64,000 nt of DNA from Fictibacillus halophilus (lineage in GTDB: Bacteria > Bacillota > Bacilli > Bacillales > Fictibacillaceae): positions 124,001 to 188,000 of the forward strand of contig NZ_JAEACF010000001.1 in assembly GCF_016401385.1 (NCBI RefSeq). The letters are read 5' to 3'. A program made the translations under genes and the position numbers. Within the stretch, counting starts at the first letter, position 1, and each line of letters opens with the position of its first letter. Below, piece after piece: positions 1-9,905 of the stretch. The notes beneath the pieces were generated by a model. It was not told where the DNA came from and did no database searches. It saw nothing but the letters and a program-made list of their open reading frames with translations.

Positions 1-90
1 AAAAACGACAATGTTTTAAAGTGGTTTATCCAAAGAAAAAAGAGTGAAAACTTAGATTTAATAAGATTAAAAGGTGAAAACAATTTATAG
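1..90 (+). CDS. possible C-terminal end of an upstream gene
   Basis: The first reading frame is open from the window edge to a TAG at 88-90, giving 29 lysine- and asparagine-rich residues. No start is visible and nothing in the fragment is recognisable. It may be the tail of a gene outside the window or chance. The rest of the leader up to 174 is AT-rich; the next gene's Shine-Dalgarno (TTGAGGAG) lies just before 175. Confidence 0.25.
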   Translation, partial: KNDNVLKWFIQRKKSENLDLIRLKGENNL

Positions 91-174
91 AAAAGAGCTA
101 TTGAAACTTTTCTATGCAACAACCTTGAGAAAAATAAGTAAAAGTTAAAAAGAAAAGATGTTGAGGAGAATTTT

Positions 175-882
175 ATGTTACGAGAACTGGCCAAAAAACT
201 ACCCTTTCCAATCCTTCCTCTAATATATATCATAAGCGGATTAGGTCTTTCGTTCTTATCGTTAAATGTCTTTTTTGAGCTTTCGGAAGACTTGATGGAA
301 AACGAGGTATTTGAGTTTGATCAAGTGATCATTCAATATGTAACGGATATTAGAAGTGACACTCTAACCGAAGTAATGAAAGTAATTACTTTTTTTGGGT
401 CGAAAAACATATTAACTCTCTTGTTAGTAGGAAGTCTTATCTGGTTAATCGCGAAACGGAAGAACTATTGGGGTGCGATTTTCTATTTGATTGCTGTTGC
501 CGGAGGAGGTCTTTTAAACCTAGGGTTGAAACATTGGTTTGGAAGAATACGTCCAGAAGATAGCCTGATCGTCGAACAAGGTTTCAGTTATCCAAGTGGA
601 CATGCGATGGGCAGTCTCATCTATTATGGTTTTCTTGGCTACTTGGTCGTAAGAAGCAGAAGAGGAAAGCCACTTAAAATCCTTCTTACGATTGCATTTA
701 TATCCACGATTCTTCTTATTGGTTTTAGCCGTGTCTATTTAGGCGTTCATTATCCATCTGACATAGCAGCTGGATTTAGTGCTGGAACGGTTTGGCTACT
801 GCTCTGTGTAGGTGGCCGTGAATCCATAAGAGCGTATCAAAAAAGGACGCTTCCTTTTTTTAAAAGGAAACATCCCCAGTAA
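175..882 (+). CDS. PAP2 family membrane phosphatase
   Basis: A 235-residue integral membrane protein with all three motifs of the type 2 phosphatidic acid phosphatase family: K119-x6-R126-P127, the PSGH motif at 140-143, and S185-R186-x5-H192 followed by D196. These form the lipid-pyrophosphate or phosphate hydrolysis site facing the outer membrane leaflet. Hydrophobic segments surround the motifs, as in YodM/PgpB-like proteins. Likely substrates are undecaprenyl pyrophosphate or phosphatidylglycerol phosphate; the sequence alone does not choose. The ATG follows a good ribosome binding site. The 3' end overlaps the end of the opposite-strand lipid kinase gene by 23 bp, so the two genes converge tail to tail. 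Confidence 0.88.
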   Translation: MLRELAKKLPFPILPLIYIISGLGLSFLSLNVFFELSEDLMENEVFEFDQVIIQYVTDIRSDTLTEVMKVITFFGSKNILTLLLVGSLIWLIAKRKNYWGAIFYLIAVAGGGLLNLGLKHWFGRIRPEDSLIVEQGFSYPSGHAMGSLIYYGFLGYLVVRSRRGKPLKILLTIAFISTILLIGFSRVYLGVHYPSDIAAGFSAGTVWLLLCVGGRESIRAYQKRTLPFFKRKHPQ

Positions 883-1774
883 GTGTGAGTAGTTGATTTT
901 GCAAACATTTAATAACGGCAGGTGTACGATGCTGACGCTCTCCATCACAGTCAATAAGCTGTTGGGGAGCTGTTTTTATGCTGATCTCTGAGCTTTGAAA
1001 ATAATGGTACCCTTGTCCTTCTTTTGAAGTATCGGATAATCGATTCAGGAGGACGTCCCAAATAAACGATGTGGAAGGTTCTTCAATCAGCAAGCAATCG
1101 AGCTTTCCGTCTTGTATATCTGTATCGGGAAAGAAGGGACGGATCCCACCGGTAAATGGGCCGTTTACAGCAAGAAACATGGCAGCTTGTCCATCAAATT
1201 GGAACTCTTTAGAAGAAACAGAGATGTGGAATGGCTCCCACGTTTGAAAGGATTTAGCCGCAGATAAATAATAAGAAAGTCGGCCAAACTTTTCTTTTGT
1301 ATCTGGATCAATAGATTCTGAAACATGTGTGATCAATCCAACACCCCAGAAGTTTGTAAAGAAATGTCCGTTAAACTCTCCAACATCAATGAGGCTAAAC
1401 TTTTTTTCACTAAGCTGTTGTGCTGCTTTAATAGGATTTTGGTTCATGCCTAAAGCTCTCGAAAAATCATTGCATGTTCCTCCTGGCAAGATTCCGAAAG
1501 CCGGTTGATTCTCTTCAATAGACAATACAGCTTCTGCAATTTCATGTACCGTACCGTCACCACCCGCGGCTATGATTAAATCAGTATTACCTTCTAGCTC
1601 CTTAACGAATGAAGCACCTTCGCCAGGAGCAGTCGTCTCATAAACTTGAACGTCTTCAAAACCAATTTTAAGCTGCTCTAGCACAGCATTCCATTGATTA
1701 AGCAACCTACCTTGTCCGGCAGAAGGGTTAAGTATGACAGAAGCTCTTTTTATGGTTGAGGGATTTCTAGTCAT
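860..1774 (-). CDS. diacylglycerol/YegS-type lipid kinase
   Basis: A 304-residue cytoplasmic kinase of the DAGK catalytic family. Visible signatures are NPSAG at 16-20, the nucleotide-binding GGDGT at 71-75 followed by VHEIAEAV, and GGTCNDF at 98-104. Length and layout match bacterial DgkB/YtlR/BmrU-type proteins that phosphorylate diacylglycerol or related lipids. The start overlaps the stop of hmoB (ATGA-type, 4 bp), so hmoB and this gene form a translationally coupled minus-strand pair. Which lipid is used cannot be told. DgkB itself is essential in B. subtilis, but this locus does not match the dgkB neighbourhood, so a paralogue is more likely. Confidence 0.85.
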   Translation of the reverse strand: MTRNPSTIKRASVILNPSAGQGRLLNQWNAVLEQLKIGFEDVQVYETTAPGEGASFVKELEGNTDLIIAAGGDGTVHEIAEAVLSIEENQPAFGILPGGTCNDFSRALGMNQNPIKAAQQLSEKKFSLIDVGEFNGHFFTNFWGVGLITHVSESIDPDTKEKFGRLSYYLSAAKSFQTWEPFHISVSSKEFQFDGQAAMFLAVNGPFTGGIRPFFPDTDIQDGKLDCLLIEEPSTSFIWDVLLNRLSDTSKEGQGYHYFQSSEISIKTAPQQLIDCDGERQHRTPAVIKCLQNQLLTLTGDVSF

Positions 1775-2262
1775 TTCGCTACCATGTATTCTTTTACGAA
1801 TGACTTTCCTGTAAAAAGTGTTTCTGGAAGTGCTTTTGATGTGCCTCTATTCTTATGAGCTTCTTCATAAGCTTTGGATTGTTGCCAGTTCGTAAAGTCA
1901 GCATGTGAATTCCAAAGTGTCATTACGATATAAGGATCTTGTTGAAGAGGTCGTAAAATTCGTATGCCAGTAAAGCCTGGTTCGTTTTCAACAAGCCCAG
2001 CACGATTTTGGAAGCGTTCTTCAAAAAGTGATCGTCCTTCTTCTGATACCGGAATGTGGTTCATAACAACAAAACCGGCACCTGTTAAGGAGCCTCTTTG
2101 GTTTATTACTTCATACTCATGTTTTTCTGTAAATGGATTCTCTTCATCTGTTTCAATCACGAGAGCAGAATTAGAGTCGCCTTCTAGCAGGAGAGCTCCA
2201 TCGTATTTTTCCTGGATTGTTGCTAAATAGTCTAAAGTCCCATAAGTAATATATATGTTCAT
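1771..2262 (-). CDS. hmoB: heme-degrading monooxygenase HmoB-like
   Basis: A 163-residue protein whose C-terminal half is an antibiotic-biosynthesis-monooxygenase (ABM) ferredoxin-like fold: NRAGLVENEPGF, then RPL, then VMTLWNSHADF and WQQSKAYEEAH. Length and organisation match B. subtilis HmoB (YhgC), which opens haem and releases iron. In B. subtilis hmoB also lies next to pbpF and hemEHY, as here, so the assignment rests on family and synteny. It is transcribed away from pbpF; about 150 bp between the two starts must hold both promoters. An IsdG-type haem degrader beside haem synthesis genes fits haem homeostasis. Confidence 0.85.
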   Translation of the reverse strand: MNIYITYGTLDYLATIQEKYDGALLLEGDSNSALVIETDEENPFTEKHEYEVINQRGSLTGAGFVVMNHIPVSEEGRSLFEERFQNRAGLVENEPGFTGIRILRPLQQDPYIVMTLWNSHADFTNWQQSKAYEEAHKNRGTSKALPETLFTGKSFVKEYMVAK

Positions 2263-2420
2263 AGGAATCCCTGCCCTTTTTTTATTGATTTACCTTTGTT
2301 TTACCCAACCGTTCAGCACATTAAACAGTGTAAGAAGTTGGATACTTGTAATATACTTTCCAACTAAGGGAAAATTATATAAAATGAACTTTTCGACCTA
2401 GAATGAAATGAGGGTTGGTT

Positions 2421-4646
2421 ATGGTAAAGAGAAGTCTCGTCGGACTCGGTATATTAGTGGGTTCACTTATAATAGGTTTTTTTGCCTATCTTTTCATTAT
2501 TTTAGCTGGAGATTATGTTATTGATGAAAAAGATCTTGTGATGGATTCAGCCACTGTCCTCGTTGCCGAGAACGGAGATAAAATTACGAAGATCTATGAT
2601 GAAAATAGAGAGATCGTCGACATTGAAGATATCCCAAAACATGTGCAAGAAGCGTTTGTGGCCGTTGAAGACAGCCGTTTCTATAAGCATAATGGAATTG
2701 ATGTAAAAGCGATCTCGCGTGCTATCTATAAAGATATTTTAGCTGGAGGAAAAGTCGAAGGCGGCAGTACGATCACGCAGCAGCTAGCGAAAAATGTTTT
2801 TTTATCTCATGAAAAGTCATGGCTAAGAAAGACAAAGGAAGCAGTTATTGCTATCAATCTGGAAAGAAGATACCCGAAAGATAAAATTTTGGAGATGTAT
2901 TTGAATCAAATCTATTTCGGTCATGGCGCATACGGAATCCAGCTCGCTGCAAAAACGTATTTTAATAAGGATGTCAGCGATTTAACAGTAGCAGAGGGTG
3001 CGATGCTTGCGGGTCTTCCTAAAGCACCTAACTATTATTCTCCACTAAAAAATCTTAAGGAGGCGAAAGAGCGGCGGGATCTCGTTCTTACGCTCATGGA
3101 GAAGCAAGATTATCTGACACCTACTGAAACGGTAAGAGCGCAAGGGAAAACGATCGCTCTTGATTTTCAGCAAGAAAAACGAAACCCGGCTTATACAACG
3201 TATATTGATATGGTGATAAAAGAAGCAAAAGAAAAATACCAAATTTCAAGAGAAGAGCTGCGACAAGGCGGTTATAAAATAGTCGTTCCTATGGATCTCG
3301 CTGCACAAGATTCAGTTTATAAGAGCTTTCAAGACGGCCGCTATTTTGTTGGTACAGGCCAGGAAAAACCCGAAGGCGCAATGGTGCTGATGAATGGAAA
3401 AACAGGTGGTCTGCTTGCTGTTCAAGGTGGACGAAATTATGTTACAGAGGGACTAAATCGGGTACAGGTCAATCGCCAGCCTGGTTCAACGTTTAAGCCT
3501 TTATCCGTGTATGGTCCGGCTCTTGAAACTGAAAAATACAAACCCTATTCTATGCTGCGTGATGAAGAATTAAGCTATGACGGTTATGAACCTAAGAATT
3601 ATAACGGTAGATACGATGGAGAAGTTTCCATGGTAGACGCCATTTCTCACTCTGTAAATGCATCGGCAGTATGGCTATTAAACAAGAATGGAATATCTGA
3701 TTCAAAAAGTTACCTCGAACAGCTTGGCATGCCGATTGAGGACAAAGGACTCGGAATCGCGCTAGGTGGCATTGATCAAGGGGTAACACCATTGCAAATG
3801 GTAAAAGGATATCGCAGTTTCCTTCATGAAGGTAAGACGATCGAGCCTTATGTGATCAGTAAGATCTATAACAACGAAGGAGATCTGATAGGAAAGGCAA
3901 AACAAGAAGAAAAGAAAGTTTGGAAAAGACAAAACGCATGGTACATGACTCGTATGCTTCAACAAGTCGTAAAGAATGGAACAGGATCTGATGGAAGAGA
4001 GAATATGGAGATCGCAGGAAAGACGGGTACCACAAACTATCCAAACGTTGAAAAAGGAAACAAAGATACATGGTTTGTCGGGTATACGCCAGAAGTAGTC
4101 GGTGCAGTATGGGTCGGTTATGATCGAACAACCGAAGAATCTTATCTTAACAGCGGCAGTTCTCTACCCACACTCCTATTTAAACAAGTGATCAACGAAA
4201 TGCCGTCTCAACAAGGTCTGTCGTTCAAAAAACCTGACGGGGTAAAAGATCTAGCGCCGCCAATCGAGCTTATTGAGTTAAACGATCTGCGTGCTTCATT
4301 TGGAATGGGGGACTATGGAGTTCCTTCGGTTAAACTGAACTGGACTCCGTCTAAAGACGAGCGTCTGCAATATAAGGTTTATGCGGTGAATGAAGGAGAA
4401 ACTACTCTTTTAGATACGTTAAAAGGTGAAGGAGAGTATAGTGCTTCAGGCAAGAATCTCTTCACACTGCCAGACTTCTATGTCGTTCCATACAATCCTC
4501 TTACAAAACAAGAAGGAGAGCCGTCAAATGTGGTGTCGATCTCCCTTTTCCCGAGTTTTGGTGAGGAAGATAAGAAAGATGAAAGAGAGAAGATTCGAAA
4601 AGATCGTGAAAAAGAAAAGAAGAAAAAGAAGAAAAATGAGGATTAA
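2421..4646 (+). CDS. pbpF: class A penicillin-binding protein (PBP1A/PbpF type)
   Basis: A bifunctional murein synthase of 741 residues. After an N-terminal membrane anchor (about 5-30) comes the glycosyltransferase domain with the catalytic-Glu motif EDSRFYKHNG near residue 83 and GGSTITQQLAKN. The transpeptidase domain has STFK near 356-359, SVN near 411-413 and AGKTGTTN further on. The tail is a run of lysine and glutamate. An in-frame TTG lies at 2415, but GAGGG at 2410-2414 abuts it; the ATG at 2421 has correct spacing and is preferred. Position upstream of hemEHY is as in B. subtilis, where PbpF works in spore wall synthesis. A strong terminator follows. Confidence 0.93.
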   Translation: MVKRSLVGLGILVGSLIIGFFAYLFIILAGDYVIDEKDLVMDSATVLVAENGDKITKIYDENREIVDIEDIPKHVQEAFVAVEDSRFYKHNGIDVKAISRAIYKDILAGGKVEGGSTITQQLAKNVFLSHEKSWLRKTKEAVIAINLERRYPKDKILEMYLNQIYFGHGAYGIQLAAKTYFNKDVSDLTVAEGAMLAGLPKAPNYYSPLKNLKEAKERRDLVLTLMEKQDYLTPTETVRAQGKTIALDFQQEKRNPAYTTYIDMVIKEAKEKYQISREELRQGGYKIVVPMDLAAQDSVYKSFQDGRYFVGTGQEKPEGAMVLMNGKTGGLLAVQGGRNYVTEGLNRVQVNRQPGSTFKPLSVYGPALETEKYKPYSMLRDEELSYDGYEPKNYNGRYDGEVSMVDAISHSVNASAVWLLNKNGISDSKSYLEQLGMPIEDKGLGIALGGIDQGVTPLQMVKGYRSFLHEGKTIEPYVISKIYNNEGDLIGKAKQEEKKVWKRQNAWYMTRMLQQVVKNGTGSDGRENMEIAGKTGTTNYPNVEKGNKDTWFVGYTPEVVGAVWVGYDRTTEESYLNSGSSLPTLLFKQVINEMPSQQGLSFKKPDGVKDLAPPIELIELNDLRASFGMGDYGVPSVKLNWTPSKDERLQYKVYAVNEGETTLLDTLKGEGEYSASGKNLFTLPDFYVVPYNPLTKQEGEPSNVVSISLFPSFGEEDKKDEREKIRKDREKEKKKKKKNED

Positions 4647-4653
4647 GAGGTGG

Positions 4654-4683
4654 AAGATGGTCTGCGAGGCCGTCTTCTTTTTT
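4654..4683 (+). terminator. intrinsic terminator of pbpF
   Basis: A 9-bp stem (AAGATGGTC with GGCCGTCTT, two G-T pairs) around a TGCGA loop is followed by CTTTTTT. It separates pbpF from the hem operon. Confidence 0.85.
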
Positions 4684-4755
4684 GATGAGAGCTTGGAAGT
4701 TGGAAGTGGAGCGAGGGAGTCGAACGGTGTCGTAATGCCTATATTTTTCATCTTA

Positions 4756-4860
4756 GACTTAATTGTGGAGTGTTTCCGATTAATGGTTGCTCATTTCGAC
4801 TTAATTGATGCCACTTTTGACTTAATCGATGCGCTCGAAGACCAAATCCATCATTTACTT
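4756..4860 (+). repeat. five-unit 21-bp-period intergenic array (array 1)
   Basis: Five imperfect units start at 4756, 4777, 4798, 4819 and 4840, exactly 21 bp apart. The conserved core is GACTTAAT (units 1, 3 and 4); unit 2 has CGATTAATGG and unit 5 GACCAAATCC. The other 11-13 bases of each unit vary. The array follows the pbpF terminator. The core is the reverse complement of the core of the array at 15751. The remaining sequence to hemE (4861-5080) shows no clear feature beyond its promoter region. Confidence 0.7.
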
Positions 4861-5080
4861 ATCTCATAGGGTTTAAGCAGCATGCATCTGTAAAGGCTTT
4901 CAGCATCCAATGAACATCCATTTTGCCAAAATCATGACAATTAAGCTTATCTTCTATACTTTTATTATGAATTCCCTTACAATGTGTATGGATATTGACG
5001 TTAAAGGTTTTAAGTTTCAGCAGCTAGGAGATAACAATAGTGCTGCAGCTTTTGGTCTTGTATAGAAAGGTGTGTACGTT

Positions 5081-6115
5081 TTGACTATGAATGAAGAGTT
5101 TTTGAAAGCGTGTCGTAAGGAGAAAAATTCACATATTCCTGTATGGTACATGAGACAGGCGGGCCGTTCCCAGCCAGAGTACCATAAACTGAAAGAGAAG
5201 TATTCACTATTTGAAATCACACATAGACCAGAGATGTGCGCTGGCGTTACGAAGCTCCCTGTAGATCAGCATGGAGTGGATGCTGCCATTCTTTATAAAG
5301 ACATTATGTCTCCAGTCCCAGCGATTGGAGTAGATGTAGAGATTAAATCAGGAATTGGACCAGTGATTGATAAGCCTGTACGAACACGCGAGGATGTAGA
5401 GCGCTTAGGGACCATCAATCCTGAGAAAGACGTACCTTATGTTTTAGATACGATCAAAATTTTAAGACAGCAGTTAGAAGTGCCACTTATCACATTTGCA
5501 GGTGCTCCATTTACGCTTGCGAGCTATATGGTTGAAGGAGGTCCTTCACGCGATTATCATAAAACTAAGCAGCTGATGTACTCTGACCCTGAAAGCTGGT
5601 TCATGCTAATGGACAAGCTAGGCGATATGACGATCGCTTATGCAAAAGCACAGATTGCAGCCGGCGCACAAGCGTTTCAGATCTTTGATTCATGGGTCGG
5701 CGCATTAAATGCTGCTGATTACAGAAAATACATTCAGCCTGTTATGTATAAAATCTTCTCATCACTGCGAGAAGAAAATATTCCGTTGATTCTATACGGA
5801 ACAGGTGCAAGACACTTAGTTATGGAGTGGAACGAGCTTCCGATCGATGTAATCGGGCTTGATTGGAGATTATCTCCGAGAGAAGCGCGTCAGATGGGTG
5901 TGACAAAGGCACTTCAAGGAAACTTAGATCCTTCCATTCTACTTGCGCCATGGGAAGTTATCGAAGCACGTACGAAAGAAATTTTGGATGAGGGTATGGA
6001 AGAACCAGGCTTTATATTCAATGTTGGAAAAGGTATTTTCCCTGAGGTAAACATTGCAACATTAAAGCAGTTGACCACCTTTGTTCATGAATATACGTCA
6101 AAAAAACTAGGGTGA
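5081..6115 (+). CDS. hemE: uroporphyrinogen III decarboxylase
   Basis: This soluble enzyme converts uroporphyrinogen III to coproporphyrinogen III by removing four acetate carboxyls. The N-terminal signature [11 protein letters not shown], the ILYKDIM segment carrying the catalytic-Asp region, and [14 protein letters not shown] are all present, and the length (344 residues) is normal. A GTG at 5072 overlaps the Shine-Dalgarno AAAGGTG at 5066-5072; the TTG at 5081 has the right spacing and gives a usual N-terminus. First gene of hemE-hemH-hemY; hemH begins 6 bp after its stop. Confidence 0.95.
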   Translation: MTMNEEFLKACRKEKNSHIPVWYMRQAGRSQPEYHKLKEKYSLFEITHRPEMCAGVTKLPVDQHGVDAAILYKDIMSPVPAIGVDVEIKSGIGPVIDKPVRTREDVERLGTINPEKDVPYVLDTIKILRQQLEVPLITFAGAPFTLASYMVEGGPSRDYHKTKQLMYSDPESWFMLMDKLGDMTIAYAKAQIAAGAQAFQIFDSWVGALNAADYRKYIQPVMYKIFSSLREENIPLILYGTGARHLVMEWNELPIDVIGLDWRLSPREARQMGVTKALQGNLDPSILLAPWEVIEARTKEILDEGMEEPGFIFNVGKGIFPEVNIATLKQLTTFVHEYTSKKLG

Positions 6116-6121
6116 TAAAGA

Positions 6122-7063
6122 GTGAGTAATAAGAAAACAGGTCTATTAATTATGGCGTACGGTACGCCAAGAAGTCTGGATGAAGTAGAAAGCTATTACA
6201 CACACATAAGACGGGGACGTAAGCCTTCTCCTGAACAGCTACAAGAACTTACGGAACGCTATGAGCAGATCGGTGGAATCTCACCGCTTGCTAAGATTAC
6301 AGAAGAGCAAGCGCAAAAAATTGAAGCAGAGATGAATCAACGTTACCCCGACCGTGAGTTTAAAAGCTATCTTGGTCTAAAGCATATTAATCCTTTCATT
6401 GAAGATGCTGTGCAGCAGATGAAGGAAGATGGAATTGAAGAAGCAGTAACACTTGTACTTGCTCCTCACTATTCAACGTTCAGCGTAAAATCATACAACG
6501 GACGTGCAGTGGAAGAGTCTGCAAAGATAGGTGGACCATCTTTCATGACGATCGATAGCTGGTATGACGAGCCGAAATATGTCCAATTTTGGGCAGATGG
6601 GATTAAACAAACGTTTAACTCCATTCCAGAGAACGAGCATGACAAAACCGTTGTGATCTTCTCCGCACACAGTCTGCCAGAAAAGATCCTTCAAATGGGA
6701 GATCCTTACCCGACGCAGCTTCAGGAAACAGCTGATCTGATTGCGAAAGAAGCGAATGTTCCGCACTATACGATCGGCTGGCAGAGTGCTGGTAATACAC
6801 CTGAACCGTGGATCGGACCAGACGTTCAGGATCTAACGCGTGATCTCTATAACGAGCATGGCTACAAGCATTTTATCTATTGTCCGGTTGGTTTTGTTGC
6901 CGATCACTTAGAAGTTTTATATGACAATGACTATGAGTGTAAAGTAGTCACAGATGAGTTGGGCGTTAACTATTATCGTCCTGAGATGCCGAACGCAAAA
7001 CCTGAGTTTATAGACTGTTTGGCAACGGTCATTGAAAACGCACTAGCAAAAGAAAGAATGTGA
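6122..7063 (+). CDS. hemH: ferrochelatase (coproporphyrin III ferrochelatase, CpfC)
   Basis: A soluble monomeric ferrochelatase of 313 residues that inserts ferrous iron; in Firmicutes the substrate is coproporphyrin III. The catalytic His and Glu are visible as H183 in SAHSLPE and E264 in DHLEVLYD, at the same positions as in B. subtilis HemH. No Cys-rich iron-sulfur tail is present, as expected for the family in Bacillus. It starts with GTG and shares the last 4 bp with the hemY start, so the three hem genes are coupled. The context (HemE, HemH, HemY, and HmoB nearby) supports the coproporphyrin-dependent haem route. Confidence 0.95.
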   Translation: MSNKKTGLLIMAYGTPRSLDEVESYYTHIRRGRKPSPEQLQELTERYEQIGGISPLAKITEEQAQKIEAEMNQRYPDREFKSYLGLKHINPFIEDAVQQMKEDGIEEAVTLVLAPHYSTFSVKSYNGRAVEESAKIGGPSFMTIDSWYDEPKYVQFWADGIKQTFNSIPENEHDKTVVIFSAHSLPEKILQMGDPYPTQLQETADLIAKEANVPHYTIGWQSAGNTPEPWIGPDVQDLTRDLYNEHGYKHFIYCPVGFVADHLEVLYDNDYECKVVTDELGVNYYRPEMPNAKPEFIDCLATVIENALAKERM

Positions 7064-8478
7064 AAGAAATGAACGAGCGAAAGCACGTTATAATATTGGG
7101 CGGCGGCATAACAGGTTTAGCCGCTGCCTTTTATGTTCAGAAGCATGCAAAAGAAACAGGTAAGCCAATAACCTTCACGGTCATAGAAGCAAGCGACCGT
7201 CTTGGCGGTAAAATTGATACCATTAAAGAAGATGGATTTGTGCTAGAGCGAGGCCCAGATTCCTATCTTGCTAGAAAAACAGTGATGACAGAACTTGTTA
7301 AAGACGTGGGTCTAGGTGACGATTTGGTTTCGAATGAAACAGGTCAAGCTTATATTTTGCATAATATGAAGCTTCATCCTATTCCAGAAGGAGCTGTAAT
7401 GGGTATCCCAACTAAAGTGATGCCGTTTGCGACCACGCCTCTTTTCTCTGTTGCTGGCAAGGCAAGAGCAGGATTAGATCTTGTCCTTCCTAAACGAAAA
7501 AACGCTCAACAAGATATTTCTGTAGGTCATTTTTTTAGAAGACGTCTTGGAGATGAAGTCGTTGATCGGCTGATCGAACCTTTGTTATCTGGGATTTATG
7601 CTGGAAGAATTGATCGACTTAGCCTGCAGTCTACTTTTCCGCAGTTTGTAGAGACGGAAGAGAAATATAGAAGTTTAATTATAGGGATGAAAAAGACACA
7701 GCCTAAAAAAGAGAATGCGCCGATTGCGAAGAAGAAAAAAGGTGTTTTTTTAACACTTAAAGGTGGGCTTTCCTCTTTCATTGAAGCTCTATCAAATGCA
7801 GTACCAAAAGAGAGCATAAAAACAGGTGTTCACGTTAAGGCTGTCGAGCGGTCTGAAGATGGAACCTACTCTGTGATGATGGAAGATGGTTCGGTTCTGA
7901 TAGGTGATCATGTTATCGTCACGACACCTTACCCTATCACGAAGAAACTCTTTGGCGAATCTCTGTTTCCACTTGGTTTTCACGACACGAAGCCAACTTC
8001 AGTAGCAACAGTTGCGATGAGTTTTAACGAGGAAGACGTGAACTTTAGTCTTGATGGAACAGGTTTTGTTATTGCTAAAAGTGAAAACACATCGATTACG
8101 GCGTGTACGTGGACGAGCCGGAAGTGGCCCCATACGACCCCTAAAGGAAAAGTGGTCCTTCGTTGTTATGTAGGGCGTGCAGAAGATCAGGACATCGTTC
8201 AACAACCAGATGAAGTTATTTTAGAAAAAGTATTAGATGATTTGAAGAAGATCATGGGTGTGGATGCTCGGCCCGAATTCTATCATGTATCCAGAATGAT
8301 TGATTCAATGCCGCAATATGAAGTTGGACATAAAGAGTATGTGAAAAAGCTCAGAACAGCGTTTCAGAATGAGCTGCCTGGCGTCAAACTAGCCGGAGCT
8401 CCATATGATGGTGTGGGATTGCCAGATTGTGTAAATTCAGCAAAAATGGCTGTGGATTCTTTGTTCAGCTCAAAATGA
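7060..8478 (+). CDS. hemY: coproporphyrinogen III oxidase (CgoX/HemY)
   Basis: A flavoprotein oxidase of 472 residues. The FAD-binding GGGITG lies at 14-19, followed by ERGPDSYL near 70 and [21 protein letters not shown] (split across 165-185), typical of the HemY family. It oxidises coproporphyrinogen III to coproporphyrin III with oxygen before iron insertion by HemH. The GTG at 7060 overlaps the hemH stop in a GTGA/ATGTGA arrangement; an ATG at 7069 is an equally possible start. A terminator follows at 8535. Confidence 0.93.
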   Translation: MKEMNERKHVIILGGGITGLAAAFYVQKHAKETGKPITFTVIEASDRLGGKIDTIKEDGFVLERGPDSYLARKTVMTELVKDVGLGDDLVSNETGQAYILHNMKLHPIPEGAVMGIPTKVMPFATTPLFSVAGKARAGLDLVLPKRKNAQQDISVGHFFRRRLGDEVVDRLIEPLLSGIYAGRIDRLSLQSTFPQFVETEEKYRSLIIGMKKTQPKKENAPIAKKKKGVFLTLKGGLSSFIEALSNAVPKESIKTGVHVKAVERSEDGTYSVMMEDGSVLIGDHVIVTTPYPITKKLFGESLFPLGFHDTKPTSVATVAMSFNEEDVNFSLDGTGFVIAKSENTSITACTWTSRKWPHTTPKGKVVLRCYVGRAEDQDIVQQPDEVILEKVLDDLKKIMGVDARPEFYHVSRMIDSMPQYEVGHKEYVKKLRTAFQNELPGVKLAGAPYDGVGLPDCVNSAKMAVDSLFSSK

Positions 8479-8534
8479 TTTTGAACGTTAAGTCACTGAA
8501 TCTAAACAACAAAATAATAAATATGTTAAGAATT

Positions 8535-8566
8535 AAACGGCAAATGGATATGTTTGTCGTTTTTTA
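8535..8566 (+). terminator. terminator of the hemEHY operon
   Basis: The arms AAACGGCAAA (8535-8544) and TTTGTCGTTT (8553-8562) form a 10-bp stem with one G-T pair, and a T-run follows. Confidence 0.8.
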
Positions 8567-8627
8567 TATTTTCTTGTAGAATGTTTCTGCTATACTGTAG
8601 GGAGAAAAAAAGGAAGGGGGAAGCGCT

Positions 8628-9905
8628 GTGCAAGCATTTATTGAGCCGTTATTTGTAAATATTGCAATCATATTTTCTTTTACACATCTTTTGAACATGT
8701 TCTTTCCCCTTCATCCTGGTGTCATTCCGAGTTATAAAAATCAGATCGTCTTTGGTTTGATCAGTGGTGCTGGTGCACTGGTTTGCATGCTGTTTCCCAT
8801 TGAAACGTTAAAGGAATCTTTTTTTGATCTTCGAAATGTTCCAATCATGATTGTCACATTGTATGTAGGCTGGCTTCCGGGGGCAATTTGTTCGTTGATT
8901 GTTGCCATTGCAAGAATAGTCGTGGGTGGAGAATTGGCATGGCTTGGAATTGTATTAATCCTACTAGCATATGTGGTTTGCTTGATCTATCATGGATTCT
9001 TTGATGAAGATAAGCGCAGATGGATTTCTGCGATCTATATCGCTTTGGTTTATACACTTTTTTATATGTTGTTCATTCATACATATCTTGATTTTCTGAC
9101 AATCGATTTTTATCTCGTCTATTTCTCGAGCTTTTTGATTGCGTTCTTTTCTTGTATCTTCTTAATCGAGAGGCTTGTTAAAATCAACATGCAGTTAAAG
9201 GAAACCGTTTACTTAGATAAGCTTGCAGTTGCCGGACAGATGGCAGCAGCAATCGCGCACGAAGTCAGAAACCCGATGACGACGATTCGTGGAATGATTC
9301 AGTTTCTTGGCAGCACGACAACTGATGCTAAGTTGAGAGAGCATTCGCCACTCTTAATCGAAGAATTAGATCGAACGAACAAGATTATCACAGACTATTT
9401 GTCCATGGTTAAGCCTGATGTTCCTAAGCTTGAGACAGTACCACTTGAAAAAGTGTTAAGAGATGTCATTGCCCTTACAGCCCCATACGGAGCGATAAAT
9501 AATGTTGAGGTCACCGCTAGTCCATTAGGTTCTTACAATGTGTGCATTGATGAACCAAAACTTAAGCAATGTTTAATAAATATTATTAAAAACGGGATAG
9601 AAGCGATTGAAGAGGGAGGTACGATCCATCTATATCGCTATAAAGTGACAAAAAGAAGTATTACCATCGCGATTGAAGACAATGGTAAAGGTATGACAGA
9701 AGAGGAACTCGAACAGATCGGGTTACCTTTTTATACAACGAAAGCAAAAGGCACGGGGTTGGGTATGATGGTAACTTATAAACTGATTCAAGATATGGAC
9801 GGGAAACTTCGGTATGAGAGCGTACTTAATGAAGGCACCAGAGTCCTTTTAACCTTGCAGTTATGTACGAAACGAAATATTGTTAATGGTGAGGAGGTGG
9901 GATGA
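8628..9905 (+). CDS. KinB-like membrane sensor histidine kinase (5TMR-LYT type)
   Basis: A 425-residue histidine kinase. About six hydrophobic segments occupy residues 1-185 with the PGAICSLIVAIARI pattern of 5TMR-LYT sensor regions. The dimerisation H-box AAAIAHEVRNPMTTIRG has its phospho-accepting H211. The N-box NIIKNGIEAIEEGG, G1 box DNGKGM and G2 box GTGLGM follow. Length and layout resemble the sporulation kinase KinB. No response regulator lies next to it, which fits a phosphorelay kinase feeding Spo0F; that role is inference. The GTG start follows AGGAAGGGGG. Its stop overlaps the yhgD start by 4 bp, so it is coupled to that regulator. In B. subtilis no kinase stands between hemY and yhgD. 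Confidence 0.85.
   Translation: MQAFIEPLFVNIAIIFSFTHLLNMFFPLHPGVIPSYKNQIVFGLISGAGALVCMLFPIETLKESFFDLRNVPIMIVTLYVGWLPGAICSLIVAIARIVVGGELAWLGIVLILLAYVVCLIYHGFFDEDKRRWISAIYIALVYTLFYMLFIHTYLDFLTIDFYLVYFSSFLIAFFSCIFLIERLVKINMQLKETVYLDKLAVAGQMAAAIAHEVRNPMTTIRGMIQFLGSTTTDAKLREHSPLLIEELDRTNKIITDYLSMVKPDVPKLETVPLEKVLRDVIALTAPYGAINNVEVTASPLGSYNVCIDEPKLKQCLINIIKNGIEAIEEGGTIHLYRYKVTKRSITIAIEDNGKGMTEEELEQIGLPFYTTKAKGTGLGMMVTYKLIQDMDGKLRYESVLNEGTRVLLTLQLCTKRNIVNGEEVG

Noticed and set aside
4426..4869. Open frame overlapping the pbpF end and array 1
   Set aside because: It runs through the pbpF coding sequence in another frame, then a terminator and a repeat array.
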